64,000 bases of DNA from Trichobilharzia szidati (Eukaryota > Platyhelminthes > Trematoda > Strigeidida > Schistosomatidae), in the NCBI GenBank assembly GCA_944472155.2, contig OX235273.1, positions 6,049,204 to 6,113,203 of the forward strand, given 5' to 3'. Below the pieces are notes generated by a model. The model was not told the origin of the DNA. It ran no database searches and worked only from the letters and a program-made list of their open reading frames with translations. Below are positions 41,548-64,000 of this stretch, piece by piece; position 1 is the stretch's first letter; every line of letters starts with the position of its first letter. The position numbers were made by a program, and so were the translations under genes.

Positions 41548-42885
41548 AAACCGAAATACGACGCAACGTGAAATAATTCAACTTTTCGGACAATGTTTCT
41601 TCTCACTAAGGCTGCGACACGCTCGCCAATTATTTTCTCTTTAGGTAAAGTTGATGTCCCAGTTCAAGCCAATACTTACTTAAATGGATTATTCCATGAA
41701 TCCTGATGTGATTTGATTTGAATGCATGCGTAATAAAATTATAAAAAGCTTGCAAGCCGTAGTGCAGTACATTAACGAAATTCCGGTGCAGGTGACAAAG
41801 AAACAAAAAGAAATCAAGGACATGCATGAGAGACTCAGAAGGGATGTCAGCCCAACAGCTGCAACAATTCCTGACTTGATGGGATCATGCCAATCAACAA
41901 TTTCTTTCACGAAATCCATTACCGTTCTGTGGTTTCTATCACGCCAACAACTGTAATGTATATAAAGTACCTTCAGAAGAAGAAATTCACAGAGGCCAAC
42001 AGAATCTATGCTACGACAAAGAGAAGACCAAACACAAATAATCAATCGAACTACACAGTTGGGACTACGCCGCCACACACCAACTCCCCCTCCCCCAAAC
42101 CCCCACCGATTGTTGATTATTACTACTCACAATGTACTTATATTTTATGAATAATATAAGCAGCAAAATAAGGTGGTGTACTGAATGAAAGAGTAATATT
42201 TGTCTTCTTGATTCTAATTTCAGACGTTTTTTTACTCACTCACTCACCAAGTCTGGACACATTGGAAGGCCACTCCCTCCATATGGTGGTGGAGCTTTCA
42301 AGTTTCTTCTTTTAGGACAGTAGTGATGTTTATTCTCTAACGTGGAGTGAAGTGGAGTGGAGTGTGTAGTAGTCACACTAGACTCACTCACATGTGCAAC
42401 CTTCGCTTTCCATCGGGATTACTACCAGGTAGGTTTATAATAAGTGAATCGGTTGGGGAATTAATTATACGGCGAACAACTGAACACAGTGTGCATGCTT
42501 AGTTGACGAGCCTTCTACCCTGACATCGAATCAGGTTGGAAAAGAGCTGCTAGTGGTGTTGGTCAAACCAAAACATGGACTCCATCAGTCAATGAAATCC
42601 ATAACAATTAGTTTAAGCCATGTAGGAAGGTGTAGACTTCCTGAATGGTTGGTGTCTTCGGCAAGGTAAAAACCAATGAAGGCTGGCTCAAAATCCTCGT
42701 TCTCAGTGGACGACTGGTGCAGATGCATCCACTCCCTGTGACTTGTAATAGCCAAGAAAAAACCAAATAGATCTTCGATATTACTATTCTCTTTTCCGTA
42801 TATCTCTGTTTTTACAGTCTCTGTTTTGCATTTAATGATGAAAACCTTGTTCTCTCTGTTTTATCTCATGATTTGGGTTTTTTGT
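41548..42885. repeat. right arm of the 2.8-kb diverged palindrome
   Basis: Inverted counterpart of 40,100-41,432. The inner part has frames of 129 codons minus strand (41,689-42,078), 76 codons plus (41,726-41,956) and 87 codons plus (41,887-42,150; contains NNFFHEIHYRSVVSITPTT and a Pro-rich SPSPKPPP). The outer part (42,535-42,835) is a plus-strand family-A 3' fragment, mirroring the left arm. I do not recognise the internal protein sequence. Confidence 0.85.
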
Positions 42886-42889
42886 GCAA

Positions 42890-43690
42890 GCCCCAGTTTT
42901 TCAAGCAACATTCCGAATAACTACGGAGAAAGTGGTCAATATATTTACATACATACTTAAATTCACTGAAGCGAAAGAGTACCACGGCTTTGCAGGAAGT
43001 CTTCAACACAGAATAATTTTTCTCTGAAAAACTGACATGTGATCAAGCCAACTTGATCAGGAGTGAGACAGATGCATGACATAACATTCTATGCACCATT
43101 GGCTTCGGCTTCCTTGGCTGATCTTTCGAAACCGTTCAGCACTCATCATCAAATATATCCAGATAGACAGTGTTGTGTGTGACATTAGTTAGTTAGAATG
43201 GCCGTTTATTAACGAATATGACACTTCACGACACTTCGGCGGTTCGTCTTCGCCTTCTTCTACCTGTTATTCTCCTTATCACATGGATCCCAGTTTGATG
43301 AGGCATATACACGTGCAAAACCGTCCTCAATTAGGAAAGGAGGAACAATCAAGAAGACAAATATCACTCACTCTTCCACTCAGTACACCACCTTATTTTC
43401 CTGCTTATATTATTCATAAATTATAAATACATTGTGAGCAATAATCATCTAGAAATACCCTGGATGGATTAATTAGGTAGGTAGGTAAGTAGGTAGGTAG
43501 ATAGAGTAATTGGACAAAGTGCATTCGCGAGGAATATGACTATACACACACACACACACACAGACAGACAGACCGACAGACACACACACTGGTGTACCAG
43601 ACTAGTTAGTTTCTTCTTCTTATGATTGTGATTGATGCAGTTGACTCTTCGCCACCTCTTCCACCTTCTTCTTCTTCTGCTGCTTTTTCT
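42890..43690. other. RNF121 downstream region
   Basis: Probable 3' flank/UTR of RNF121. A third, partial copy of palindrome sequence lies at about 43,350-43,450. Microsatellites: a GTAG-type run around 43,482-43,503 and CA/CAGA runs around 43,545-43,590. A reverse AATAAA at 43,205-43,210 is a weak candidate polyadenylation signal for RNF121. Confidence 0.5.
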
Positions 43691-57126
<13,436 letters not shown>

Positions 57127-57304
57127 CTATAACAGAAAAATATTGGGATTAATAGTAATAAATAATAACAATAATAATAATAGGTTTATTCGAAACAGTA
57201 CTTTTGATACAGTGTGGAATTTTCAGCCCGAGGGGGGATTGTCAAACAGGGTGTTTATATTGATTATTTTGTTCAATAAGAATATGAATATCACATAAAC
57301 ATTT

Positions 57305-57834
57305 ACGTGGAAATTCTCATCATGAGCTGACACCGGTTAGAAAACCACTGGGGAACCAATAGGAAGTACTGCACAGTCAACTTTTTCGTCCTGGCTTGGG
57401 ACTCCTCGGAAGCAAGCACCCACCGCCAGGGTTCGAACCCAGGACCTTCCGGTTACAAGGTGAGCTCGTAGTCCGTTAAGCCACTGGGACTTGATCCCAT
57501 AGCCTATGAATTCTAGCCTCTGCCAATTCACGGTATAGTGTAACTACCAGCTAATGTCATCAGCGAATATTTGTCTTCAGACTCGATCTGCAGAAGCTGG
57601 AATTCATGGACCATTGGATATGGGTCCCATTGGCTCGCTTTGTAACCGGGAGGTCCTGGGTTCGAACCCTGGCGGTGGGTGCATACCTCTGAAGATTCCC
57701 AGACCAGAAGGAAACAACTGACTGTTCAGTTCTCCCTGCTGGTTTTCCAAAGGTTCTCTAACCAACATCAGCTCATGGCTAAAATCCTTTAACTAGTCAA
57801 ATCCCTGCAAGCCAACAATTAAATATCAAGTGAA
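57305..57834. mobile_element. two hammerhead-type SINEs head to head inside a CR1-like copy
   Basis: 57,310-57,595 is minus strand, with 'tgggttcgaaccctgg' B-box-like. 57,600-57,830 is plus strand, with the B-box-like 'tgggttcgaaccctgg', CTGAAGA at 57,689-57,695 and GAAAC at 57,711-57,715. Together they form an imperfect inverted pair within the CR1-like UTR. Confidence 0.65.
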
Positions 57835-57965
57835 AATATTAACCACAATATAATAGTAAAAGAAAGAATGGAAAGGGCAGTTTACTTAAAGACTCTTAGT
57901 AAGTTACCACTGTCATGCCTTACACACTTTTCTCATTGCATAACATAAGTGCCAAGTAAGGAATT

Positions 57966-58698
57966 ATGAAAAAGAGAAGACATTCAGCGAAGAGACTCTT
58001 TTCGGCGAATTCATTCACATAGCTGTACAATCGCATATATATAAATACTTGTGCGTGTGTGTGCGTGTGTGTACATGAGGTTTGTCAAGTTTAGATAATT
58101 GATTAGTTAATACAAGAATGATGTAGTAGTATAGAGACAAAGTTAATCAGACAGCAACTAAAGTAAGACTGAGTTAAAAAACTAGATGACGTAATATAAT
58201 TGGCTAAAATATTACAACTTAGGTCAGGATAGCAAGAGAGGTAATTACAGGTAGAGATTAAGTGAAATTGAGTGAATAAGTTGGATGACGTAACATGAAT
58301 GACTAGAAATTATGCGTTGTTCAAGTCATTAACAGCGGTAGTGAGGTGTAGAAATTGAATCGGGTGGGGGTAGAGAACAAGAAAGTTGAAAATGTAAAAT
58401 ATTACAATTGAGAAGACAAAATAATACTAATGAAGAGACAGAAGAAAAGATTAGGTAGAATTTACATGTCGGCTAATAAGATAGATTACGTCCATTTCAA
58501 CAATGATCACCGCAATCGCACTGACAAGTAGTAGACACAGAGAACGTAGACGAAAAGTTCTCAGAACCAGAATCCCGTCACACACAAATAATTATATATA
58601 AATGCGATTGTACAGCTATGTGAATGAATTCGCCGAAAAGAGTCTCTTCGCTGAACGTCTTCTCTTTTTCATATGACTCAATGGAGATTTTCAAAAAA
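57966..58698. mobile_element. 733-bp insert with inverted ends and 9-bp TSD (Penelope-type terminal repeat)
   Basis: TAAGGAATT is duplicated at 57,957-57,965 and 58,699-58,707. About 80 bp at the left end recurs inverted near the right end (blocks 'cagcgaagagactc', 'attcacatagctgtacaat'), after which a short A-rich end follows. Removing the insert restores the CR1-like sequence. It has no coding region. Similar sequence at 33,057-33,165 and the style of the ends suggest a Penelope-like terminal structure. Confidence 0.75.
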
Positions 58699-59079
58699 TA
58701 AGGAATTGTAGAATTTTTGTACTTCATCCTCCGAGCATATAGTCTTCTATAGCTGCTTCTAGTTCTACGTGATGTGATGCAGTTGGGAAGATTTGTGTAT
58801 AGAGGGAATTCTCAGAGTCCGACAAGATGATATTCACTAATTTCTTGCAAGTGTCTATCTACAACGGTATTAACAAGTTGGTTTAGTGACATCTCACTCT
58901 CTCTCTCTCTACTGACAATGTAACAAAGTCTTTCTTAAGTAACCCAGAAAAGATTAAGGGAGAACAACAAAGAAGAATCGGTAGAATATGAGAGTTAAAA
59001 AAAAAACGGTAGAAGTAGAGACTGACACTGATGCCAGATTCTCTCAACTTTCTTACTTAGAACGTCAACCGATATATTA

Positions 59080-59560
59080 TTCTAGAAGTGTGCTCTTGGA
59101 AGTGTGTGTGTGGGCGGTTGTTACTTCCCGGTTGCCCACACTGTGGAAGTTGGTTGAATCTTCAGGTACCTGAAACAGAAAGAGGGTTAGTGTTGCGTGA
59201 CTGCAGAGCCCATGGGACAACCGCTTGATGGTGGCCGGTCACACACGGCCTGGTTTCTGAGTTTGGTTCCGTATTAGCAAACTTACCGCCGGCTACGGAC
59301 CACCGTAGGGTAAGTCAGGATGTATAATTGTTGAAGTCGACCTTTTCTAACCCCCTCTCTTCGGAGTGGAGAGGCAGCATAGGTGGCTGGCACGCTGGTC
59401 ATCTGAGGGAAACACCTCACCGCAGCTGTTACATCCCTGTTCCCCAGTAGTAGTACTACTTCGCCCACAGACCACCACAGCATGTAACAAAAAACTTCAG
59501 CACTATGCCGGTAACTGGTTTTAGTCTAATCGCTATCCTAACAACCTTCCTGGCATGTTA
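59080..59560 (-). repeat. 480-bp repeat with a conserved short reading frame, second copy
   Basis: Inverted relative to 6,375-6,850. The minus frame reads GEVVLLLGNRDVTAAVRC, PQMTSVPATYAASPLRREGV and TYPTVVRSRR. Compared with the first copy, length differences in the frame are whole codons (extra Leu, extra Ala). Confidence 0.5.
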
Positions 59561-59644
59561 GGACCTGCAGGAACAATAGTTCCAGCCAGTGTAGCTTATT
59601 GAGTCATTGCGATATGCAAGCCTGGCGACCACCACGTCAAGGTA

Positions 59645-59790
59645 GCAGCTATCCGGTCGGGTATTTTTCATTCCTTTTTACTTTCTTCTCTTGTTTTGTG
59701 TGTGTGTTACATGGACTGTGGTGACTTGAACTACTTACTGCACATCGGTGCAAAGTTCTATGTTGAAAGCAGTCAGTCAGAAAATGAAAG
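59645..59790 (+). mobile_element. RTE-like family A 3' UTR fragment
   Basis: Contains 'ttttactttcttctcttg', 'acttgaacta' and 'gtgcaaagttctatgttgaa', and ends in a CAGTCAGTCAG tail (59,770-59,780). Confidence 0.6.
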
Positions 59791-59794
59791 CTGA

Positions 59795-60160
59795 TGATGG
59801 ATTATTTGTAAAGCCGACTAGAGACTTCAGAGAACAGACTGTAATAAAGATTTGCCTCTGAAACTGTATTTTTTTGCCAATTGGAAACCAGGGGACGAAT
59901 AATAATGGGAAGTAAAAATGTTATTGAACATTTGAACGAAGAAAGACCGAACATATTTATTTGCACGATGATACAAGCTGGTTTTATTTCTTAGATTCCG
60001 TTCAACTGTGTACATCCTAAATGATTTCAGAATATAAGATTCGAAATTACTCTTTTCTCACAATTACTTGGAGTTATAGATAAGAAATATGATTTGATAT
60101 AAGAATAAAACTTGTGCACTGTGGTAGAGCATAATTCCATTATCGGTAAAATTTATTTTG
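59795..60160. other. unassigned interval
   Basis: AT-rich; no recognisable exon of RNF121 or other gene, and no familiar repeat. Confidence 0.35.
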
Positions 60161-60164
60161 ATAA

Positions 60165-60716
60165 AGTCTCACAGTGTTATCGGTCGGTCGGTTTTCGACA
60201 TAGAACTTTGCACATATGTGTGGCAGTTCAAGTCGCCACACTCCCCACATGTAGCACACAAAGCAAGTGAAGAAAGTAAAAGAAATGCATATTAGAGACA
60301 GTAAACAGAGGTGTGAGACAAAGGAATAGTAATAACGGAGAACAAAACAGTTTAATTGGAAATCATAAGTCACAAGGAGTGGATGCATCTGCACCAGCCA
60401 CTGAGAACGATTTTGAGCCATGTCACCAATTGTTTCCAACAATTGGTTTTTACCGTCCCGAGGACCCAAACCAGGAAGTCTACATCTTCCTACGTGGCTT
60501 AGACTAACTGTTGTGGATTTCATTGACTGATGAAGCCATGTTTTCGTTTGACCGCCGCTAGCTCTTTTCCAGTCTGGTCCTATATCAGCTAACATTGCCC
60601 ATTGTCAAGGAAGGCGATGACTAGGCATACGTAGCACATGTCCGAACCATCTCAGTCGATGTAATTTCACAGTTTCGTCGACTGATTTCCCCGCCTTACC
60701 TAGCACTCGACGCCTA
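60165..60716 (-). mobile_element. RTE-like family A copy, minus strand
   Basis: A 151-codon frame (60,595-60,140) reads [40 protein letters not shown] and [15 protein letters not shown], then translates the UTR without a stop. The tail is GACC-type (60,179-60,191). It is 5'-truncated at about 60,716, where a Penelope-like copy begins. Confidence 0.76.
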
Positions 60717-60719
60717 AAT

Positions 60720-61340
60720 AATCAAAATAATGTCAAAAGCAAAATAAAAAATAATAGGGAAACTAATAACGATAATATGAATAAGAAAGAATATAAGGCC
60801 TCTACTTTTATACCATATAAAGAGTGGACATCTGAGACCCTACAAAGGATTCTAAATAAAGCAGGAATTAGGGTGGCATTTAAACCTATAAACTCACTCA
60901 GGTAGGACGAGTTCTGTAGGTTAAAATACCCAGCTGACCCAGTTAGACAAAGTAATATAATTTACAAAGTACCCTGCAACGACTGTGATTTAAGTCAACT
61001 ACATAGGTCAAACTAGTAGGTCACGGGTAGTTAGATTGCCGGAACATAAGAATTTTTAGCTAGAATAAGAATGGTTGACCCCACCCGAGAAGATAAGTAA
61101 TTTAGAAAAAAGCTCAGCACTACATTGCACTGCATGCATTAACAACGCACAACCACACATTAGGGTGGGAGAGGGTTAAAATTCTAAAAAGTAATCTAGG
61201 TAGGTGGAGAGAAAGAGAGTGGTTGATTACTGAATCCTTGTTCATCGAGTCTACACCCAACACATGCAATAGGAATGACTCATCACTCATACTGAAAATA
61301 TGGTAAATACTAATACCAATCAAGTCAAGCGATGAATTGA
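60720..61340 (+). mobile_element. Penelope-like element, linker and GIY-YIG relic
   Basis: Reads STFIPYKEWTSETLQRILNK, AGIRVAFKPINSL, then QSNIIYKVPCNDCDLS with stops. This parallels 23,340-23,660 but is a different copy. It runs to about 61,340. Confidence 0.65.
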
Positions 61341-62505
61341 AATAATGGAATTATATAAACGAAGTTAGAAAGGTGTTTGTGTGTGTGTGTGTATGTGTGT
61401 ACCGTGATATGATTATGAGCAGTGATAAATTGTACTCGAAACGCGGTCATCAGTAAACATAATTCCGAAAAAAAAGATGATGTAAGTAAACGAATAATCC
61501 AGTGTTGAAAGATTATTTATAGTATAGTTAGACAAAAGGAGTCGGGGGGGTGGGGGTAAAGTTCAGTTTTAGCTTGGAAACAAGAATAGACTAGACACAA
61601 TATATAGAAGATTGAATTTAGACATATTGTGATGGAGAGTTCAATAGGGTGGGAGGGAAATAGTAAAGGTAAAATTATGACATAGACAAACAATTTGTAA
61701 ACTGTAAATTTGTAAACTTTATAGTGAGTTCAACTCAGTGAGTGAAAAATAAAATCAACATTAAGTCGGATATTACGCAATAGAAGAAAAGACAAAAAAC
61801 ACATGAACAAAATAATTACAGTTATCAGGGTAGTGAGAGATTAGTCATACTGTCTGTCTGTCTGTCTGTATACAGAAGTTGCGTCAAAGTCTTTTGATAG
61901 CAATCAATGGCTTCTGCTAACCGAAGTAATCATGTTATTTCTTTCACTGAGTTGAACTCACTATTAGATTTCTAAATTTACGTAATTTTAATTTTACTAT
62001 TCACCCTCATCCGCTTGAGTCGTCCATCATAATGTATATAAATTCAACTTCAAAGTTATTGTCGATATTATGTTTTTTAAGGAAACAAGGAACAATTCGA
62101 TAGGTGTTTCATCTTCATTGAAAACCTTCCAACAGTGTGTAGATCCACAACACAAATGACGTCAAGTCCATGAATGTCTAGCTTCATTCAACCAGCGGGC
62201 AGAGATAAAACTGACCCATCATTTCTGCGTTCTATCAATTTATGATTGTAATTCTACTATTACCTTTTTTGTATCAACAAGAGGAAATATGAATTTCTCA
62301 TCCAATGAGTTTTTGGACTTTTTCTTGCTTCCTCATTGACTTTCATAGGAAGTGTCTCATCACTTAATGCATAAAAATATGTACATAGTGAATAACAATG
62401 TAAGATTTCCGAGTTTCGTGAACGAACAGAGTTATCAGCCTAAGAACCTATAGTACGGCTTTTTACTTCTGTAGGTAGGTAGGTAGGTGTAAACAGAATC
62501 ATTTG
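61341..62505. other. Penelope-type 3' region and unassigned DNA
   Basis: GT run (61,376-61,400), 'tgtactcgaaacgcggtc' near 61,430, and 'cttttgatagcaatc' near 61,890, which is similar to 51,790-51,810. These hint at Penelope-type terminal sequence. A CTGT run lies near 61,850-61,868. No RNF121 exon is seen. Confidence 0.35.
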
Positions 62506-62509
62506 TTTT

Positions 62510-62745
62510 AGGATTTCATCGTGAGCTGACATCGGTTAGAGAACTAATGGAAAACCCGGGGGGGTACACCGAACAGTTGTTTCGTCCTAGTTTGGAACTC
62601 TTTGAACCCCCCCCTCCCAATGGCTGCGTACTATTGAATAGTCCCAAACCAGACCGACAAAACATCTTAGGTTTTGTAATGGTTCTTAAATAAATGTCCG
62701 CTCACAATGAAATCCCTGTCAACCAACAGCTGAATATGGGAATCG
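62510..62745 (-). mobile_element. hammerhead-type SINE relic
   Basis: Plus-strand text 'gatttcatcgtgagctgaca', 'cgaacagttgtttcgtcc' and 'agtttggaactctttg' matches the 3' half of the family on the minus strand. The head is replaced by another partial SINE end. Confidence 0.5.
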
Positions 62746-62749
62746 GTTA

Positions 62750-63235
62750 TTTCTTTTTCTGGCCTTATACCAATGTAGTATTCAAGTAATTGTCTATTTT
62801 GAACTCAACTACCTGAAAGAGATTTCCCATGTATCAGGCAATGAGCCACACTAATTGCCTAAGGCGGTTGACAGGATACCAGCTAGTTACACACACACAC
62901 ACACACTGAAGTGTGGTGGAACAGGATTCGGAACTAGGATCTTAATGTCTGAAAGTCGAGTCCCTTGGCCAATAAAAGCTACATCGTCAGGTTATTATTA
63001 TTTTATCAGGGTTATCAGAGTATACTACACTGAAAAGTAGCACTACGCTGAAACCTACTTCCTCAACTAAAAGACGTCGATTGAAGTTTGAAAAAAGATG
63101 GTAAAATTGTTCTTGTCACAAACATTTTTGTCTAGCAAAGGCCATATTATCTGTGTGTTGTATTAAAAGTCGATGGGGCGGCGGGTTAATCACTTAAAAT
63201 CATCAAGTGGATTACAGAAACTTAATTTTTAAACA
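62750..63235. other. unassigned interval
   Basis: A CA run near 62,870-62,888; otherwise nothing recognisable. Confidence 0.35.
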
Positions 63236-63239
63236 TTAA

Positions 63240-64000
63240 TAATGATAATAGCTTTATTCCAAACAGTATTTGTGGTACAGGTATGGAATTTTCAGCGTGC
63301 ATTACAATATTGCATCTAATTACCTCATAAATTTTTATAAGATTTTAAAAATAAAAAGCAACAACAACAAAAAGAAAAAAAGGGAAATAAAAGAAATAAA
63401 AAACAACAGCATTGCATTCACATATTTAAACAATGCACCACAGGATATGAAATATAAAATCAGTGTGTAATAGAATATGTGAGCAACAATATAATAGTAA
63501 CAAAGAAAGGAGAACAAAAGCTAATGGGAACTATTTGTTAGAGTGCCGCAGTAAGTTGATCGTGTCATGCCTAACAGTTTTCTCATCACATAACAGCTGT
63601 GCCAGTTAAGGTATAGTGGAGTTTTTCTACTTGGTATTCCTGGTATATAGCCTCCTATGGTTGCTTCTAGTTCTACCAGATGAAATGCAAGGAGAGAGCT
63701 GCGTATAGAGAGGGTGTTCGGGGTCTGACAATATAGAATCCACTAGTTTCTTACATGACATTATGTCTATCCACAATGGTGTTAACCAGTTGGTTTAACG
63801 AAATCCCACTTGCCCTACTAACAGCTTTTAGTGCCCTTCTCAGTAAAGCAAAATCTTTCTTAAGTAGTCCAGGAAAGATTAATGAGGAGCAGTAAAGAGG
63901 GATGGGTAGAATACAAGAATTGACAAAGTGAGAAAGCAAAGACTGCTTTATACCAGACTGCCTTAACTTCCTAACGTAGAGCGTTAAGTGAAACATCTTT
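63240..64000 (-). mobile_element. CR1-like LINE 3' end, runs off the window
   Basis: The minus frame from 63,996 reads LYVRKLRQSGIKQSLLSHFV, NSCILPIPLYCSSLIFPGLL, KKDFALLRRALKAVSRASGI and SLNQLVNTIVDRHNVM before a stop, continuous with the RT C-terminus of CR1-like LINEs. A 3' UTR follows, with the tail 'gctgaaaattccatacctg', 'taccacaaatactgtttgg' and ATT-type repeats at 63,240-63,296. This copy gives the reference 3' end for the SINE tails. Confidence 0.82.

Larger units (their letters stand above)
57165..58990 (-). mobile_element. CR1-like LINE 3' region, twice interrupted
   Basis: Pieces at 57,165-57,300, 57,835-57,965 and 58,708-58,990 align in order with the uninterrupted copy at 63,240-63,930 (tail 'gctgaaaattccacactgta', UTR, then RT C-terminus with stops). 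The first gap holds SINEs; the second holds a 733-bp insert with a 9-bp target duplication. Confidence 0.75.

Noticed and set aside
40100..42885. Palindrome as a pure assembly or read artefact
   Set aside because: Arms differ by many substitutions and small indels and a third partial copy lies outside, so a simple fold-back artefact is unlikely. Long-read confirmation is still desirable.
43505..43600. CRISPR-like or tandem regulatory array
   Set aside because: The CA and CAGA runs are simple microsatellites without spacers.
57165..64000. Upstream exons of RNF121
   Set aside because: I looked on the minus strand for the N-terminal transmembrane segments and found none with splice signals; the stretch is nested repeats plus unassigned AT-rich DNA.

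Overview
The window looks like nuclear DNA of a parasitic flatworm, most likely a blood fluke (Schistosoma) or close relative. The species cannot be fixed from the sequence. The reasons are AT-rich, intron-rich DNA packed with degraded non-LTR retrotransposons (an RTE-like family with tetranucleotide tails, an APE-type RTE-like family, CR1-like elements), Penelope-like elements with GIY-YIG domains, tRNA-derived SINEs with hammerhead-like cores, and a host gene whose first two introns are about 50 bp while later ones are kilobases long. That intron pattern is typical of schistosomes.

Two host genes are recognisable, and their exons account for only about 1.8 kb. GPN1 (GPN-loop GTPase 1) is on the plus strand at 4,680-24,614. 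I reconstruct seven exons with consistent phases giving 400 codons; the NKxD guanine-specificity motif spans a 4.3 kb intron. RNF121 (a membrane RING-H2 E3 ligase) is on the minus strand. Its last four exons lie at 57,126-43,691 and code about 189 C-terminal residues; the 5' exons are probably beyond the right edge. The genes converge, with about 19 kb of transposon-rich DNA between their stop codons.

Layout. 1-4.6 kb: repeats plus a possible terminal exon of an unidentified gene near 2.2 kb. 4.7-24.6 kb: GPN1, with RTE-like, CR1-like, Penelope-like and SINE insertions in introns 3-6. 24.9-43.2 kb: intergenic. It holds an RTE-like copy, two Penelope-like copies, a CR1-like RT, the longest APE/RT element (35.4-38.8 kb), a detached duplicate of the RNF121 RING exon (32.0 kb), and a 2.8 kb diverged palindrome (40.1-42.9 kb). 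43.7-57.1 kb: RNF121 with repeat-filled introns. 57.1-64 kb: probably the next RNF121 intron, containing nested CR1-like, SINE and Penelope-type insertions.

The retroelements form a linked community. One SINE type carries the 3' tail of the CR1-like LINE and another carries the 3' tail of the APE/RT LINE, so each probably uses a different LINE's machinery. Most LINE copies are 5'-truncated and carry stops or frameshifts. All family assignments come from reading the sequence; no database search was run.
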